A stretch of 6,792 nt of DNA from assembly GCA_021813875.1 (NCBI GenBank), contig JAKAJF010000049.1, positions 1 to 6,792 on the forward strand. Direction: 5' to 3'. Both the position numbers and the translations under genes were made by a program. The number at the start of each line of letters is the position of its first letter. The first letter of the stretch is position 1. Under the pieces are notes generated by a model. The model was not told the DNA's origin. It searched no databases and was given only the letters and a program-made list of their open reading frames with translations. Positions 1 to 5,415 of this stretch are shown here, piece by piece. The DNA is from a bacterium (GTDB lineage: Bacteria; Patescibacteriota; Patescibacteriia; Patescibacteriales; JAKAJF01).

Positions 1-439
1 CGGCATTGCCGGCGAACAAAAAAATGCGGCCTACCCCTATGGCGCCGAGGGAATCAAGCTTGTCGGCATCAAACAGGGATCTGGCTTCGGCCGTCGCCAC
101 CAGATGAGAATTGTGATACCGATGAGCCAAGATGGAATGACTGATATTATCGATGGTTTCTTTTTCTATGCCTAATCTTCCGAGGATGACGCGAGCTGCC
201 CGCGCCCCCTTCTCGGCGTGACAGACAGCCCCCTTCTTCCTCATCTCCTCCTTGCGGCCGATATCATGGAGCAAGGCCGCCGCCTCGACCATCGGGACAT
301 CGGCTTTTTCTTTTCTGGCGATACGGATGGCCAGGCTCCTGACCCTTTCCACGTGCGACCAATCATGGCAACCGCTCGCGCCTTTAAAATATTTCCTGGC
401 TTCTTCCTCGATCTTCTTGATGATTTTCTTGTTGAGCAT
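1..439 (-). CDS. HD-domain phosphohydrolase (YedJ-like), 3' part cut by window edge
   Basis: This frame opens with ATG at 439 and stays open to the left edge, giving 146 residues with the C-terminus missing. HD-domain proteins are metal-dependent phosphohydrolases, usually acting on nucleotides or other phosphoesters. The visible pattern is CHDWSHVERV at about 24-33, LLHDIGR at 56-62 (the HD pair is H58-D59), further histidines at 74 and 101, and DADKLDSLGAIG at 124-135. This order (HDWxHxxRV, LLHDI, DADxLDxxGA) is that of the cytosolic YedJ-like HD family, which is usually a little over 200 residues, so roughly a third is missing. All expected metal-ligand positions seen so far are intact. 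The start lies 4 nt after the stop of the MazG-like gene, so the two are probably co-transcribed and coupled. The substrate cannot be told from sequence. Confidence 0.87.
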   Translation of the reverse strand, partial: MLNKKIIKKIEEEARKYFKGASGCHDWSHVERVRSLAIRIARKEKADVPMVEAAALLHDIGRKEEMRKKGAVCHAEKGARAARVILGRLGIEKETIDNISHSILAHRYHNSHLVATAEARSLFDADKLDSLGAIGVGRIFLFAGNA

Positions 440-443
440 TGAT

Positions 444-731
444 TTAATTTAAAATGTCTACTTTTTCTTTTTGAGCCTTGATTGCTAAGTTAATGCATTC
501 TTCAGGATCATATCCCAGTTCACGAGAAAATTTAATTGTTGAAAAAATCAAATTACCCAACTCTTTCTTCAGCTCTTCACCGGAATGCCGTTCTCTATCT
601 TTAGGAGCATTCCTTTCCCAGCGACAAATATCCCCAAAAACCTTTCCTAAACGTACGATAATTTGCGCTAACGATAATTTTTCATCTCCCCAAATTTCTT
701 CTGCTTGTTTAAGTAACTCTCTAATAGTCAT
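444..731 (-). CDS. MazG-like protein with altered metal-binding residues
   Basis: A 95-residue, mainly helical protein. Its second half (EELKKELGNLIFSTIKF at 52-68, then SRELGYDPEECINLAI at 69-84) matches the helix pair of MazG/all-alpha NTP pyrophosphohydrolases, whose usual form is EELGDVL...LGIDLEEAL. Those enzymes hydrolyse NTPs or dNTPs to monophosphates using Mg bound by an EXXE motif and an EXXD motif. Here the first motif reads K30-V31-F-G-D34 where EExGE is expected, and the second reads E57-L-G-N60 where EXXD is expected. Two or three of the acidic ligands are therefore changed, which suggests weak or lost catalysis, or a binding or structural role. The start codon overlaps the rmlA stop by 1 nt (TAATG), so it is translationally coupled. 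Base composition is visibly more AT-rich than rmlA. The family call is moderately sure; activity is doubtful. Confidence 0.72.
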   Translation of the reverse strand: MTIRELLKQAEEIWGDEKLSLAQIIVRLGKVFGDICRWERNAPKDRERHSGEELKKELGNLIFSTIKFSRELGYDPEECINLAIKAQKEKVDILN

Positions 732-1456
732 TAGATTACCAATTTATCTTGCAATTTTTCCTTGGCCAGATTCTGGGCCCGCAGGAGGCTGTCGAAAGTT
801 CCGGCATCTATCCATTCCCCATCGACGACCGCCACCTCCAGCTCCCCTTTTTCAAGATACCAATTCTGGATATCGACGATCTCCAATTCCCCCCGTCCGC
901 TTGGCTTCAGATTCTTGGCCACCTCGACGACCCGCCTGTCAAAGACATAAAGGCCGGTGGAGGCGTAATCGCTGATCCATTCCTTGGGCTTCTCGACGAT
1001 CCGGGTGGCTTTCATGTTTTTATCAAATTTGACCACCCCGAACCTTTCCGGATCGCTGACTTTCTTGGCAAACATCTTGCCTCCCGTCTTGAATCTTTTG
1101 ATCTCCTCGCTCAGGTCGTCCTCGAAGATATTATCCCCCAAGATCAAAGTTACGTCTTCATTATCGATGAAATTTTCCCCGATTAGAAAAGCCTCCGGCA
1201 GGCCGCCCGGTTTGTCCTGGATCTCATAAGTTAACCTGACGCCGAACTGTTTTCCGGAACCCAAAAGATTTAAATAATCTCCGGCCCGCTCCGGCGAGAC
1301 GATGATGAGGATCTCTTTGATGCCGGCTTTGATCAAAGTGTTCAAGGGATAATAGATCATCGGCCGGTTATAGACCGGCAATAATTGTTTGCTCGTGACT
1401 TTAGTACAAGGCCTCAAACGAGTAGCTAACCCTCCTGATAAAATGATTCCGCGCAT
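731..1456 (-). CDS. rmlA: Glucose-1-phosphate thymidylyltransferase, short form
   Basis: Couples glucose-1-phosphate and dTTP to dTDP-glucose plus pyrophosphate, the first step of dTDP-L-rhamnose synthesis, in the cytosol. With the start at 1456 the protein has 241 residues and begins MRGIILSGG, the normal N-terminus. Motifs: nucleotide-binding loop GGLATRLRP at 8-16 (A11 where Gly is usual), KQLLPVYNRPM at 23-33, GGLPEAF at 84-90, the metal-binding aspartate in LGDNIFEDD at 107-115, VEKPKEW at 154-160, STGLYVFD at 166-173 and EWIDAGT at 214-220. The open frame extends 28 codons upstream to 1540, but that stretch is encoded by a palindromic intergenic repeat and has no family resemblance, so I reject it. 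Classical RmlA has about 290 residues; the C-terminal helical extension that carries part of the allosteric site is absent. Exact NDP-sugar specificity is inferred from the rmlB, C and D neighbours. Confidence 0.9.
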   Translation of the reverse strand: MRGIILSGGLATRLRPCTKVTSKQLLPVYNRPMIYYPLNTLIKAGIKEILIIVSPERAGDYLNLLGSGKQFGVRLTYEIQDKPGGLPEAFLIGENFIDNEDVTLILGDNIFEDDLSEEIKRFKTGGKMFAKKVSDPERFGVVKFDKNMKATRIVEKPKEWISDYASTGLYVFDRRVVEVAKNLKPSGRGELEIVDIQNWYLEKGELEVAVVDGEWIDAGTFDSLLRAQNLAKEKLQDKLVI

Positions 1457-1467
1457 AAATTCTTGCG

Positions 1468-1568
1468 CCATCCTGAGGAAGCCGGCTTGCCGGCTGACGT
1501 GAGGATCCCGTGTCCACAAAATTTTCACGAGATTCTTCACTCGCTTTGGTCGCGAGCTTCAGAATGAC
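1468..1568. repeat. Palindromic intergenic repeat A (cloverleaf-like)
   Basis: About 100 bases between rmlD and rmlA form an imperfect inverted repeat. The outer arms are CCATCCTGAGGAAGC (1468-1482) and GCTTCAGAATGAC (1556-1568). Inside are a perfect 7-bp hairpin, AGCCGGC-TT-GCCGGCT (1480-1495); a longer imperfect stem pairing GTGAGGATCCCGTG (1500-1513) with CACGAGATTCTTCAC (1526-1540); and a stem CTCGC/GCGAG (1540-1544 with 1552-1556). This is the GTCATTCTGA...-type intergenic repeat layout seen in many bacterial genomes. Its overall design matches repeat B upstream of rmlB. No T-run follows a stem, so it is not a standard intrinsic terminator. A role in RNA stability or partial termination is only a guess. 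Confidence 0.82.
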
Positions 1569-1576
1569 GATTTATT

Positions 1577-2476
1577 TCACTTTTTATTATTTAAATATTC
1601 ACGCAGGGCTTCTTTAAAATCTCTTAAAGACTCTAATTTGGTATTTTTTAAAACTGAATAGATAGGCCGCTTCGCCGGGCGAGGAAATTTGTCGCTCCTG
1701 ACCGCGTTTATTCTTATGTCGGCCCCCGTCAGTTTAAATAATTCTTTCGCCGCTTCATACCAGGTGCAAGGACCGCCGTTGACGAGATGATAGACGCCGT
1801 AGCCCTTGCCGCCTTCGAGCAGATCCTTGGTCGCCTTGGCCAGGTCGGGGGTATAGGTGAAGCAGCTCATCTCTTCGTCGACGACGTCGAGCTCGGGCTT
1901 TTCCTGACCCAATCTGAGCATGATATCGAAGAAGCTCGGCTTGGCCAACTCGCTCGCCCCCCTGGGACCGAACAGCTTGGAAGTCCGAATCAGATACCAT
2001 TTAAGTCCCTTGCCGCTCAGGGCGACAACTTCTCCCTCGCCCATCAATTTCGACTGCCCATACCTATTGACCGGCCGAGTCTCGTCATCTTCCCTGAAAC
2101 CTCCCTGCTCCTTTATTTCTTTCAAAGTTTTTTGATGATGGTGGGCCTGGCCGCCGAAGACATAATCGCTAGAATAATGGACCAAGATGGCGCCGATTTC
2201 CAGGGCGGCCTCCGCCAGGTTCCGGGGCGCTTCCCCGTTGAGCCTCTTGGCCAAGGCAAATTCCTCTTCGCTCTCCTCGCACTTATCGACGGCGTTATAG
2301 GCGGCGGCATTGATGATGACCTCCGGCCTGACATCTTTCACCTTCTTATTGATCAAGAGGCGGTCGGTAACATCGACTTCTTCCCTGTCCCAGGAAATGA
2401 CTTCATAGCTTCCCTCAAAGACCTTGATAAGCTGTTGGCCCAAATTGCCTTTAGCGCCCAGGATTAGAATCTTCAT
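1577..2476 (-). CDS. rmlD: dTDP-4-dehydrorhamnose reductase
   Basis: Reduces dTDP-4-keto-L-rhamnose to dTDP-L-rhamnose with NAD(P)H, the last pathway step; a cytosolic short-chain dehydrogenase/reductase. The 299-residue length is normal for RmlD. It starts with a Rossmann fold, MKILILGAKGNLGQQL, with the Gly-rich loop at 7-13. Next come NAAAYNAVDKCE at 56-67 (the family NAAAYTAVDxAE), YSSDYVFGG at 101-109 (usually STDYVFDG; S102/S103 supply the catalytic hydroxyl), and the catalytic Y139/K143 in YGQSKLMGE. A C-terminal substrate-side motif, RPAKRPIYSVLKN (266-278), corresponds to RPxxSxL. A His-rich stretch at 112-114 is unremarkable. The ATG overlaps the stop of the upstream protease gene (ATGA, 4 nt), so translation is probably coupled. 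The stop is TGA. Repeat A lies downstream, before rmlA. Confidence 0.93.
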   Translation of the reverse strand: MKILILGAKGNLGQQLIKVFEGSYEVISWDREEVDVTDRLLINKKVKDVRPEVIINAAAYNAVDKCEESEEEFALAKRLNGEAPRNLAEAALEIGAILVHYSSDYVFGGQAHHHQKTLKEIKEQGGFREDDETRPVNRYGQSKLMGEGEVVALSGKGLKWYLIRTSKLFGPRGASELAKPSFFDIMLRLGQEKPELDVVDEEMSCFTYTPDLAKATKDLLEGGKGYGVYHLVNGGPCTWYEAAKELFKLTGADIRINAVRSDKFPRPAKRPIYSVLKNTKLESLRDFKEALREYLNNKK

Positions 2477-3027
2477 TTTATATATTTAAATTTCATGCCG
2501 GTCCGGGGATGGAAGACGACCTCATAATTGTCAAAAAGGCCTCCGTACCCCAGAAGGCTGGGAGTGTCGTTCCTCTTGACGAAATAAGCCTCGGCTTTGA
2601 CTATATTCTTGTCACTCGCCAATCTCATCCTTATTTCCCTGACGAAAGAATGGCCGAAGCCGGCCGCGCCGTAGGTCTTAATCTTCTTAGATTCAGCCAG
2701 ATCCAGCCCTAAATGCTCGGCAATCTCATGGCTGAAGACGCAACCATAAGCGCCAGAATCAGGCGAAGCAAGGACCGTCAAAAATCTCTTGCCGAACATC
2801 AACGTGGCGACTACATAAAGAGCGGTGGCGCTCGGGACCGCGTGGAAGAAGATGGGGGCTTCGAGGCCCTCGCTCTTTTTTATGGCCTCCTTGAGCGTCT
2901 TAGCCCAGGCCGACACCCTTATTTCATCCTTACTCGCCGAAAAAACGCCCCACTTCCCCCAAAATTTGGCCACATAAGCCTGATCCAAGACTATGCTTTC
3001 GTTGATATATCTATTTTTTTTGGCCAT
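2473..3027 (-). CDS. Retropepsin-like aspartic protease with N-terminal DUF5678-like domain
   Basis: A 184-residue protein starting at MAKKNRYINE (ATG at 3027), 17 nt inside the end of rmlB. The frame opens further upstream (to 3129), but that part lies wholly within rmlB, is Arg/Gly-rich and looks spurious. Residues about 15-66 (W-G-VFSASKDEIRVSA, then KTLKEAIKKSEG, then PIFFHAVP) resemble the small DUF5678 domain. Residues about 70-184 match a single-domain retropepsin: hydrophobic strands, catalytic PDSGA at 89-93 (D90 as nucleophile-activating Asp), HEIAEHLGLDL at 100-110, a flap-like YGAAGFG at 119-125, and the second signature SLLGYGGLFDNYEVVF at 157-172. Such proteins work as homodimers with one Asp from each subunit. 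No signal peptide is visible, so it is probably cytosolic. The substrate is unknown. The stop overlaps the rmlD start by 4 nt. The protease fold call is good; the N-terminal domain call is weaker. Confidence 0.8.
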   Translation of the reverse strand: MAKKNRYINESIVLDQAYVAKFWGKWGVFSASKDEIRVSAWAKTLKEAIKKSEGLEAPIFFHAVPSATALYVVATLMFGKRFLTVLASPDSGAYGCVFSHEIAEHLGLDLAESKKIKTYGAAGFGHSFVREIRMRLASDKNIVKAEAYFVKRNDTPSLLGYGGLFDNYEVVFHPRTGMKFKYIK

Positions 3028-4021
3028 ACTGCCTGTCGTAATAATCCTTATACTCCCCGCTCTTGATCTTCCTCCACCAGTCTTCGTTGCCTCTATACCA
3101 GTCGACCGTCGCCTCCAGGCCTTCCTCAAAGCTTATCTTCGGCTCCCAGCCCAATTCTTCCTTGGCCTTGCCGAAATCGATGGCGTAGCGCAGGTCGTGG
3201 CCCTTGCGGTCAGCCACGTACTCGATCATCTCCTCGCCCCTGCCCATCAGCTCCAGGATGGCTTTAGTGATCTGAAGGTTGGTCTTTTCATTGCCTCCGC
3301 CCAAGCAGTAGGTCTCGCCGACGCGACCCCTCTTGATGATGGCTTCGACGCCGGCATTATGGTCATCGACGTGGATCCAATCACGGATGTTCTTGCCTTC
3401 GCCATAGACCGGAACTTTCTTGCCTTCGACCAGATTGGTCACGAAAAGCGGGATCAATTTTTCCGGAAATTGGTAGGGGCCGTAATTATTGGAACAGTTA
3501 GAAATGGTGATGGGCAGCTTGTGAGTATGGAAATAAGCCCTGACCAAGTGGTCAGAAGCGGCTTTGGAGGCCGAATAAGGGCTACGAGGATCATAAGGAG
3601 TAGCTTCCTTGAACTTGGGATCATCAAAACCAAGAGCCCCGAAGACTTCATCGGTCGAGATGTGATGGAAGCGGACGCCGCCGTTGTTCTTGGCCGCGTC
3701 TAAGAGTACGCGCGTACCTTCGACGTTGGTGCGGATAAAATCGGCGCTACCTAAGATCGAACGGTCGACATGGCTTTCGGCGGCGAAATGGACGATCAGA
3801 TCGACGCCTTTGACCAGGCCATCCACCAAAGCCGCGTCGCAGATATCGCCTTTGACGAATCGATAATTTTCCGAGCCTTCTAAATCTTTAAGATTTTCCA
3901 GATTGCCGGCGTAAGTCAAGGCGTCCAGATTAGTTATCATGTCTTCCGGATTATTCTTGAGCCAATATCTGACAAAATTGCTTCCTATGAATCCGGCACC
4001 TCCCGTAATTAATAATTTCAT
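3011..4021 (-). CDS. rmlB: dTDP-glucose 4,6-dehydratase
   Basis: Converts dTDP-glucose to dTDP-4-keto-6-deoxyglucose using tightly bound NAD+, the second step of dTDP-rhamnose synthesis. The 336 residues fit the family (about 330-360). Visible features: NAD-binding GGAGFIGSNFVRYW at 7-20, NLDALTYAGNLENL at 31-44, HFAAESHVDRSI at 78-89, the catalytic triad region STDEVFG at 122-128 (T123, D124, E125), the YxxxK pair Y149/K153 in SPYSASKAASDHLVRAY, SNNYGPYQFPEKLIPL at 177-192, and RDWIHVDDH at 213-221. All catalytic residues are present. The start at 4021 is the only one that gives the intact MKLLITGGAGFIG N-terminus. No Shine-Dalgarno precedes it (the leader is AT-rich, TTATTATTTAT). Its leader contains repeat B. 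Its 3' end overlaps the protease gene by 17 nt. The stop is TAG. Confidence 0.96.
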   Translation of the reverse strand: MKLLITGGAGFIGSNFVRYWLKNNPEDMITNLDALTYAGNLENLKDLEGSENYRFVKGDICDAALVDGLVKGVDLIVHFAAESHVDRSILGSADFIRTNVEGTRVLLDAAKNNGGVRFHHISTDEVFGALGFDDPKFKEATPYDPRSPYSASKAASDHLVRAYFHTHKLPITISNCSNNYGPYQFPEKLIPLFVTNLVEGKKVPVYGEGKNIRDWIHVDDHNAGVEAIIKRGRVGETYCLGGGNEKTNLQITKAILELMGRGEEMIEYVADRKGHDLRYAIDFGKAKEELGWEPKISFEEGLEATVDWYRGNEDWWRKIKSGEYKDYYDRQYGQKK

Positions 4022-4032
4022 ATAAATAATAA

Positions 4033-4148
4033 GTCATCTCGAATCCCCGCGATACTTGGGATGATAGATCCCATGTTTACACTGCTGTTCGGGGAATTTC
4101 TCAGTCTTCCCGTTCAAAATACTCGGAACGGAATTCCTTCGAAATGAC
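4033..4148. repeat. Palindromic intergenic repeat B
   Basis: Nearly the whole gap between HIT 1 and rmlB is an imperfect palindrome. The ends are GTCATCTCGAA (4033-4043) and TTCGAAATGAC (4138-4148), complementary except at one position. Inside are TGGGAT-GATAG-ATCCCA (4057-4073), CCCCG/CGGGG (4045-4049 with 4090-4094) and CCGTTC/GAACGG (4110-4115 with 4126-4131). Read on the minus strand it has the form GTCATTTCGAAGG...GAGAAATTCCC...GGGATTCGAGATGAC. This is the same architecture as repeat A, but the two diverge inside. It ends only 11 bases upstream of the rmlB start, so any transcript crossing it would carry the folded structure in its leader. Confidence 0.82.
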
Positions 4149-4150
4149 AA

Positions 4151-4558
4151 CTAAATTATGGCTTGTTTGATTCTTCTCGCAGTTTCCTCTGCTTCCCCTT
4201 CTTCATATCTTCCTTGCGGCCAAAGATGTAAATTATCGCCTTCAGCGCGCGGCACAATATGGAAATGGATATGGGGAATGATTTGTCCGGCGACCGGATC
4301 ATTGTTCTCCTGTAGGTTGTAACCCTCGACATCCAAACCTTCTTTCAGCCCTAAGCCTACCTTCTTGACCGCAACCATCAAATTACATAAATCCTCCTCA
4401 GGAATGTTTTCTAGGTTAGTGAAATGCTTCTTGGAAACTACCAAAGTGTGGCCAAGGGCAACCGGATTGATGTCTAAAAAGGCCAAGGCATGTTCGTCCT
4501 CATAAACTTTGAAGGAGGGGATTTCTCCAGCAATGATTTTACAAAAAATGCAATTCAT
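4151..4558 (-). CDS. HIT-family nucleotide hydrolase/transferase (HIT 1)
   Basis: A 135-residue histidine-triad protein of the HinT/PKCI-like branch, which cleaves phosphoramidates or nucleotidyl-conjugates through a nucleotidylated histidine. The HIT motif is H96-I-H98-F-H100-I-V, with H98 the expected nucleophile. An N-terminal CIFC (C3, C6) together with H45 and H96 could bind the structural zinc found in many bacterial HIT proteins. GHTLVVSKKH at 36-45 and the C-terminal WPQGRY at 113-118 also fit the family. It is about half identical, by hand alignment, to HIT 2 (5731-6141), including the unusual WPQG-Y-GEAEE tail, so the two are paralogues. The ATG at 4558 is the only start that keeps the CIFCKI N-terminus, but the nearest GGAGG (4576-4580) is 17 nt away and is better placed for an overlapping 8-codon frame. 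Physiological substrate unknown. Confidence 0.93.
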   Translation of the reverse strand: MNCIFCKIIAGEIPSFKVYEDEHALAFLDINPVALGHTLVVSKKHFTNLENIPEEDLCNLMVAVKKVGLGLKEGLDVEGYNLQENNDPVAGQIIPHIHFHIVPRAEGDNLHLWPQGRYEEGEAEETARRIKQAII

Positions 4559-4565
4559 ATTTCAT
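4539..4565 (-). other. Possible 8-codon leader ORF overlapping the HIT 1 start
   Basis: ATG at 4565-4563 opens a frame of eight codons (MKYELHFL) ending in TAA at 4541-4539. It overlaps the first 20 bases of HIT 1 in another frame. A GGAGG at 4580-4576 sits 10 nt before this ATG, which is near-ideal spacing, but 17 nt before the HIT 1 ATG. The sequence is clear. Whether it is translated, or instead supports HIT 1 by re-initiation, is inference. Confidence 0.3.
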
Positions 4566-4575
4566 AACTTGTAAG

Positions 4576-4580
4576 CCTCC
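4576..4580 (-). promoter_or_regulatory. Shine-Dalgarno GGAGG upstream of HIT 1
   Basis: Minus strand GGAGG, the clearest Shine-Dalgarno sequence in the window. It is 10 nt from the leader ATG at 4565 and 17 nt from the HIT 1 ATG at 4558. Most other genes here start by overlap or very short spacing and show no such site. Confidence 0.55.
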
Positions 4581-4606
4581 GTCGGCAAACAGCATCCCGA
4601 GTTAAA

Positions 4607-4960
4607 TTAGATTCTTTTTGCCTTATCTAAATCGAAAATTTCTTTTATTTTAATAGCAATCGCATGATGAGGGAGTGGCGAATTACTCCTCTTGATGGCA
4701 GCTTCTAAAAATTTTCCCTCTCCGTACACAGCCGCGTCTCCATTGATCCGGAAATATCTCCTATCTTTTTTGACCACGATTGAAACTTTCTTATTCTCCG
4801 TCAAATTTTTTAAAGCAGTCTTCATCTGACATGCTCCGACTAATAATTTACCATCTACAAGCCCCAAAGAAATCACAACGACTGCCCTCGGCTCACCCTT
4901 CTTAGAACAAGTGGCCATGACAATCTCTTGACCTTTCTTTAAAGCCTCGTTCCAAGACAT
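4607..4960 (-). CDS. Pyridoxamine 5'-phosphate oxidase-like flavin-binding protein
   Basis: A 117-residue protein with the split-barrel PNPOx pattern: IVMATCSKKGEPRAVVVIS at 13-31 (family vxxLATxxxdGxPxxxxv), DGKLLVGACQMKTALKNLTENKKVSIVV at 36-63 (the typical K-T-xx-Nl-xxNpkvsl segment that contacts FMN phosphate), then YFRINGDAAVYGEGKFLE at 69-86 (the conserved GxAxv strand). Proteins of this size are usually FMN- or F420-binding homodimers of unknown substrate, not true PdxH, which is about 200 residues and has extra C-terminal substrate residues. It is therefore best called PNPOx-like. It starts 2 nt after the rmlC stop, so it belongs to the same transcript; 48 nt separate it from HIT 1. 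A link to rhamnose synthesis is not evident. Composition is more AT-rich than the rml genes. Confidence 0.82.
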   Translation of the reverse strand: MSWNEALKKGQEIVMATCSKKGEPRAVVVISLGLVDGKLLVGACQMKTALKNLTENKKVSIVVKKDRRYFRINGDAAVYGEGKFLEAAIKRSNSPLPHHAIAIKIKEIFDLDKAKRI

Positions 4961-4962
4961 AC

Positions 4963-5415
4963 TTATTTTATCTTATAAGGCGACTCCGGATCGATTTCCC
5001 AGCGGATCTCATCTATCTCTTCTTTTTTGTCTTCGCCCTTATATAATTTATCAGGCAGGTTGACGCTATAAGCGCTTGTTTCGCCGATACATTTATAGCC
5101 ATGGACTACGCCCGGAGGGACGATTATAGTTACCGGATTATTCTCTCCGACTTCCATCTTCAGATATTCACCTTCGGTCTCGCTCCCCTCCCGCCTGTCC
5201 CAAAGATGGAGTTCGAAGTTGCCCGGCCCCGCGAAGACGAAACAATCCGCTTGGAACTTATGTTCATGCGGCCCCCTGATCACTCCGGGCTTAGTGACGC
5301 TGATATAGCCCATGACCGGCTGATACCCCTCCTCATCCTGGCGGTAAATCTCGGCCAGCCAGCCGCGGTCATCGGAAAACCTGTTTAGTTTCCTTATCTT
5401 TACATCTTTGATCAT
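4963..5415 (-). CDS. rmlC: dTDP-4-dehydrorhamnose 3,5-epimerase-family cupin
   Basis: RmlC epimerises C3 and C5 of dTDP-4-keto-6-deoxyglucose, the third step of the pathway. The 150 residues form a cupin. FSDDRGWLAEIY at 13-24 matches the family FxDxRGxxxExF. VIRGPHEHKFQAD at 45-57 corresponds to vlRGLHxQ, with H50 in the place of the catalytic His. VPPGVVHGYK at 99-108 corresponds to iPxGxAHGF. A Tyr pair follows (Y116, Y125), and EIRWEIDPESPY at 136-147 corresponds to GixWdDPxxxI. It is about 30 residues shorter than classical RmlC, and RGPHEH instead of RGLHxQ is divergent. A related sugar epimerase or isomerase activity is therefore possible, but it is the only C-step candidate beside rmlA, B and D. 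The start overlaps the preceding gene's stop (ATGA, 4 nt). The stop is TAA. Confidence 0.82.
   Translation of the reverse strand: MIKDVKIRKLNRFSDDRGWLAEIYRQDEEGYQPVMGYISVTKPGVIRGPHEHKFQADCFVFAGPGNFELHLWDRREGSETEGEYLKMEVGENNPVTIIVPPGVVHGYKCIGETSAYSVNLPDKLYKGEDKKEEIDEIRWEIDPESPYKIK

Noticed and set aside
1480..1495. Perfect hairpin AGCCGGC-TT-GCCGGCT as an intrinsic terminator
   Set aside because: No T-run follows the stem on either strand, so it is better explained as one stem of the palindromic repeat.
1457..1540. 28-codon N-terminal extension of rmlA
   Set aside because: It is encoded by palindromic repeat A, and sugar nucleotidyltransferases start at the MRGIILSGG strand.
1787..2467. Long open frame on the plus strand opposite rmlD (226 codons)
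   Set aside because: It is antisense to a gene with every RmlD motif in place. The translation is low-complexity and resembles no family, and GC-rich third positions of rmlD explain the lack of stops.
3028..3129. 34-codon N-terminal extension of the retropepsin gene
   Set aside because: It lies entirely within the conserved 3' end of rmlB in another frame and reads as Arg/Gly/Ser-rich sequence unlike a leader or domain. MAKKNRYINE is the natural start.
2993..3703. Long open frame on the plus strand opposite rmlB (236 codons)
   Set aside because: It lies opposite fully conserved RmlB sequence and has no domain pattern; it is a shadow frame.
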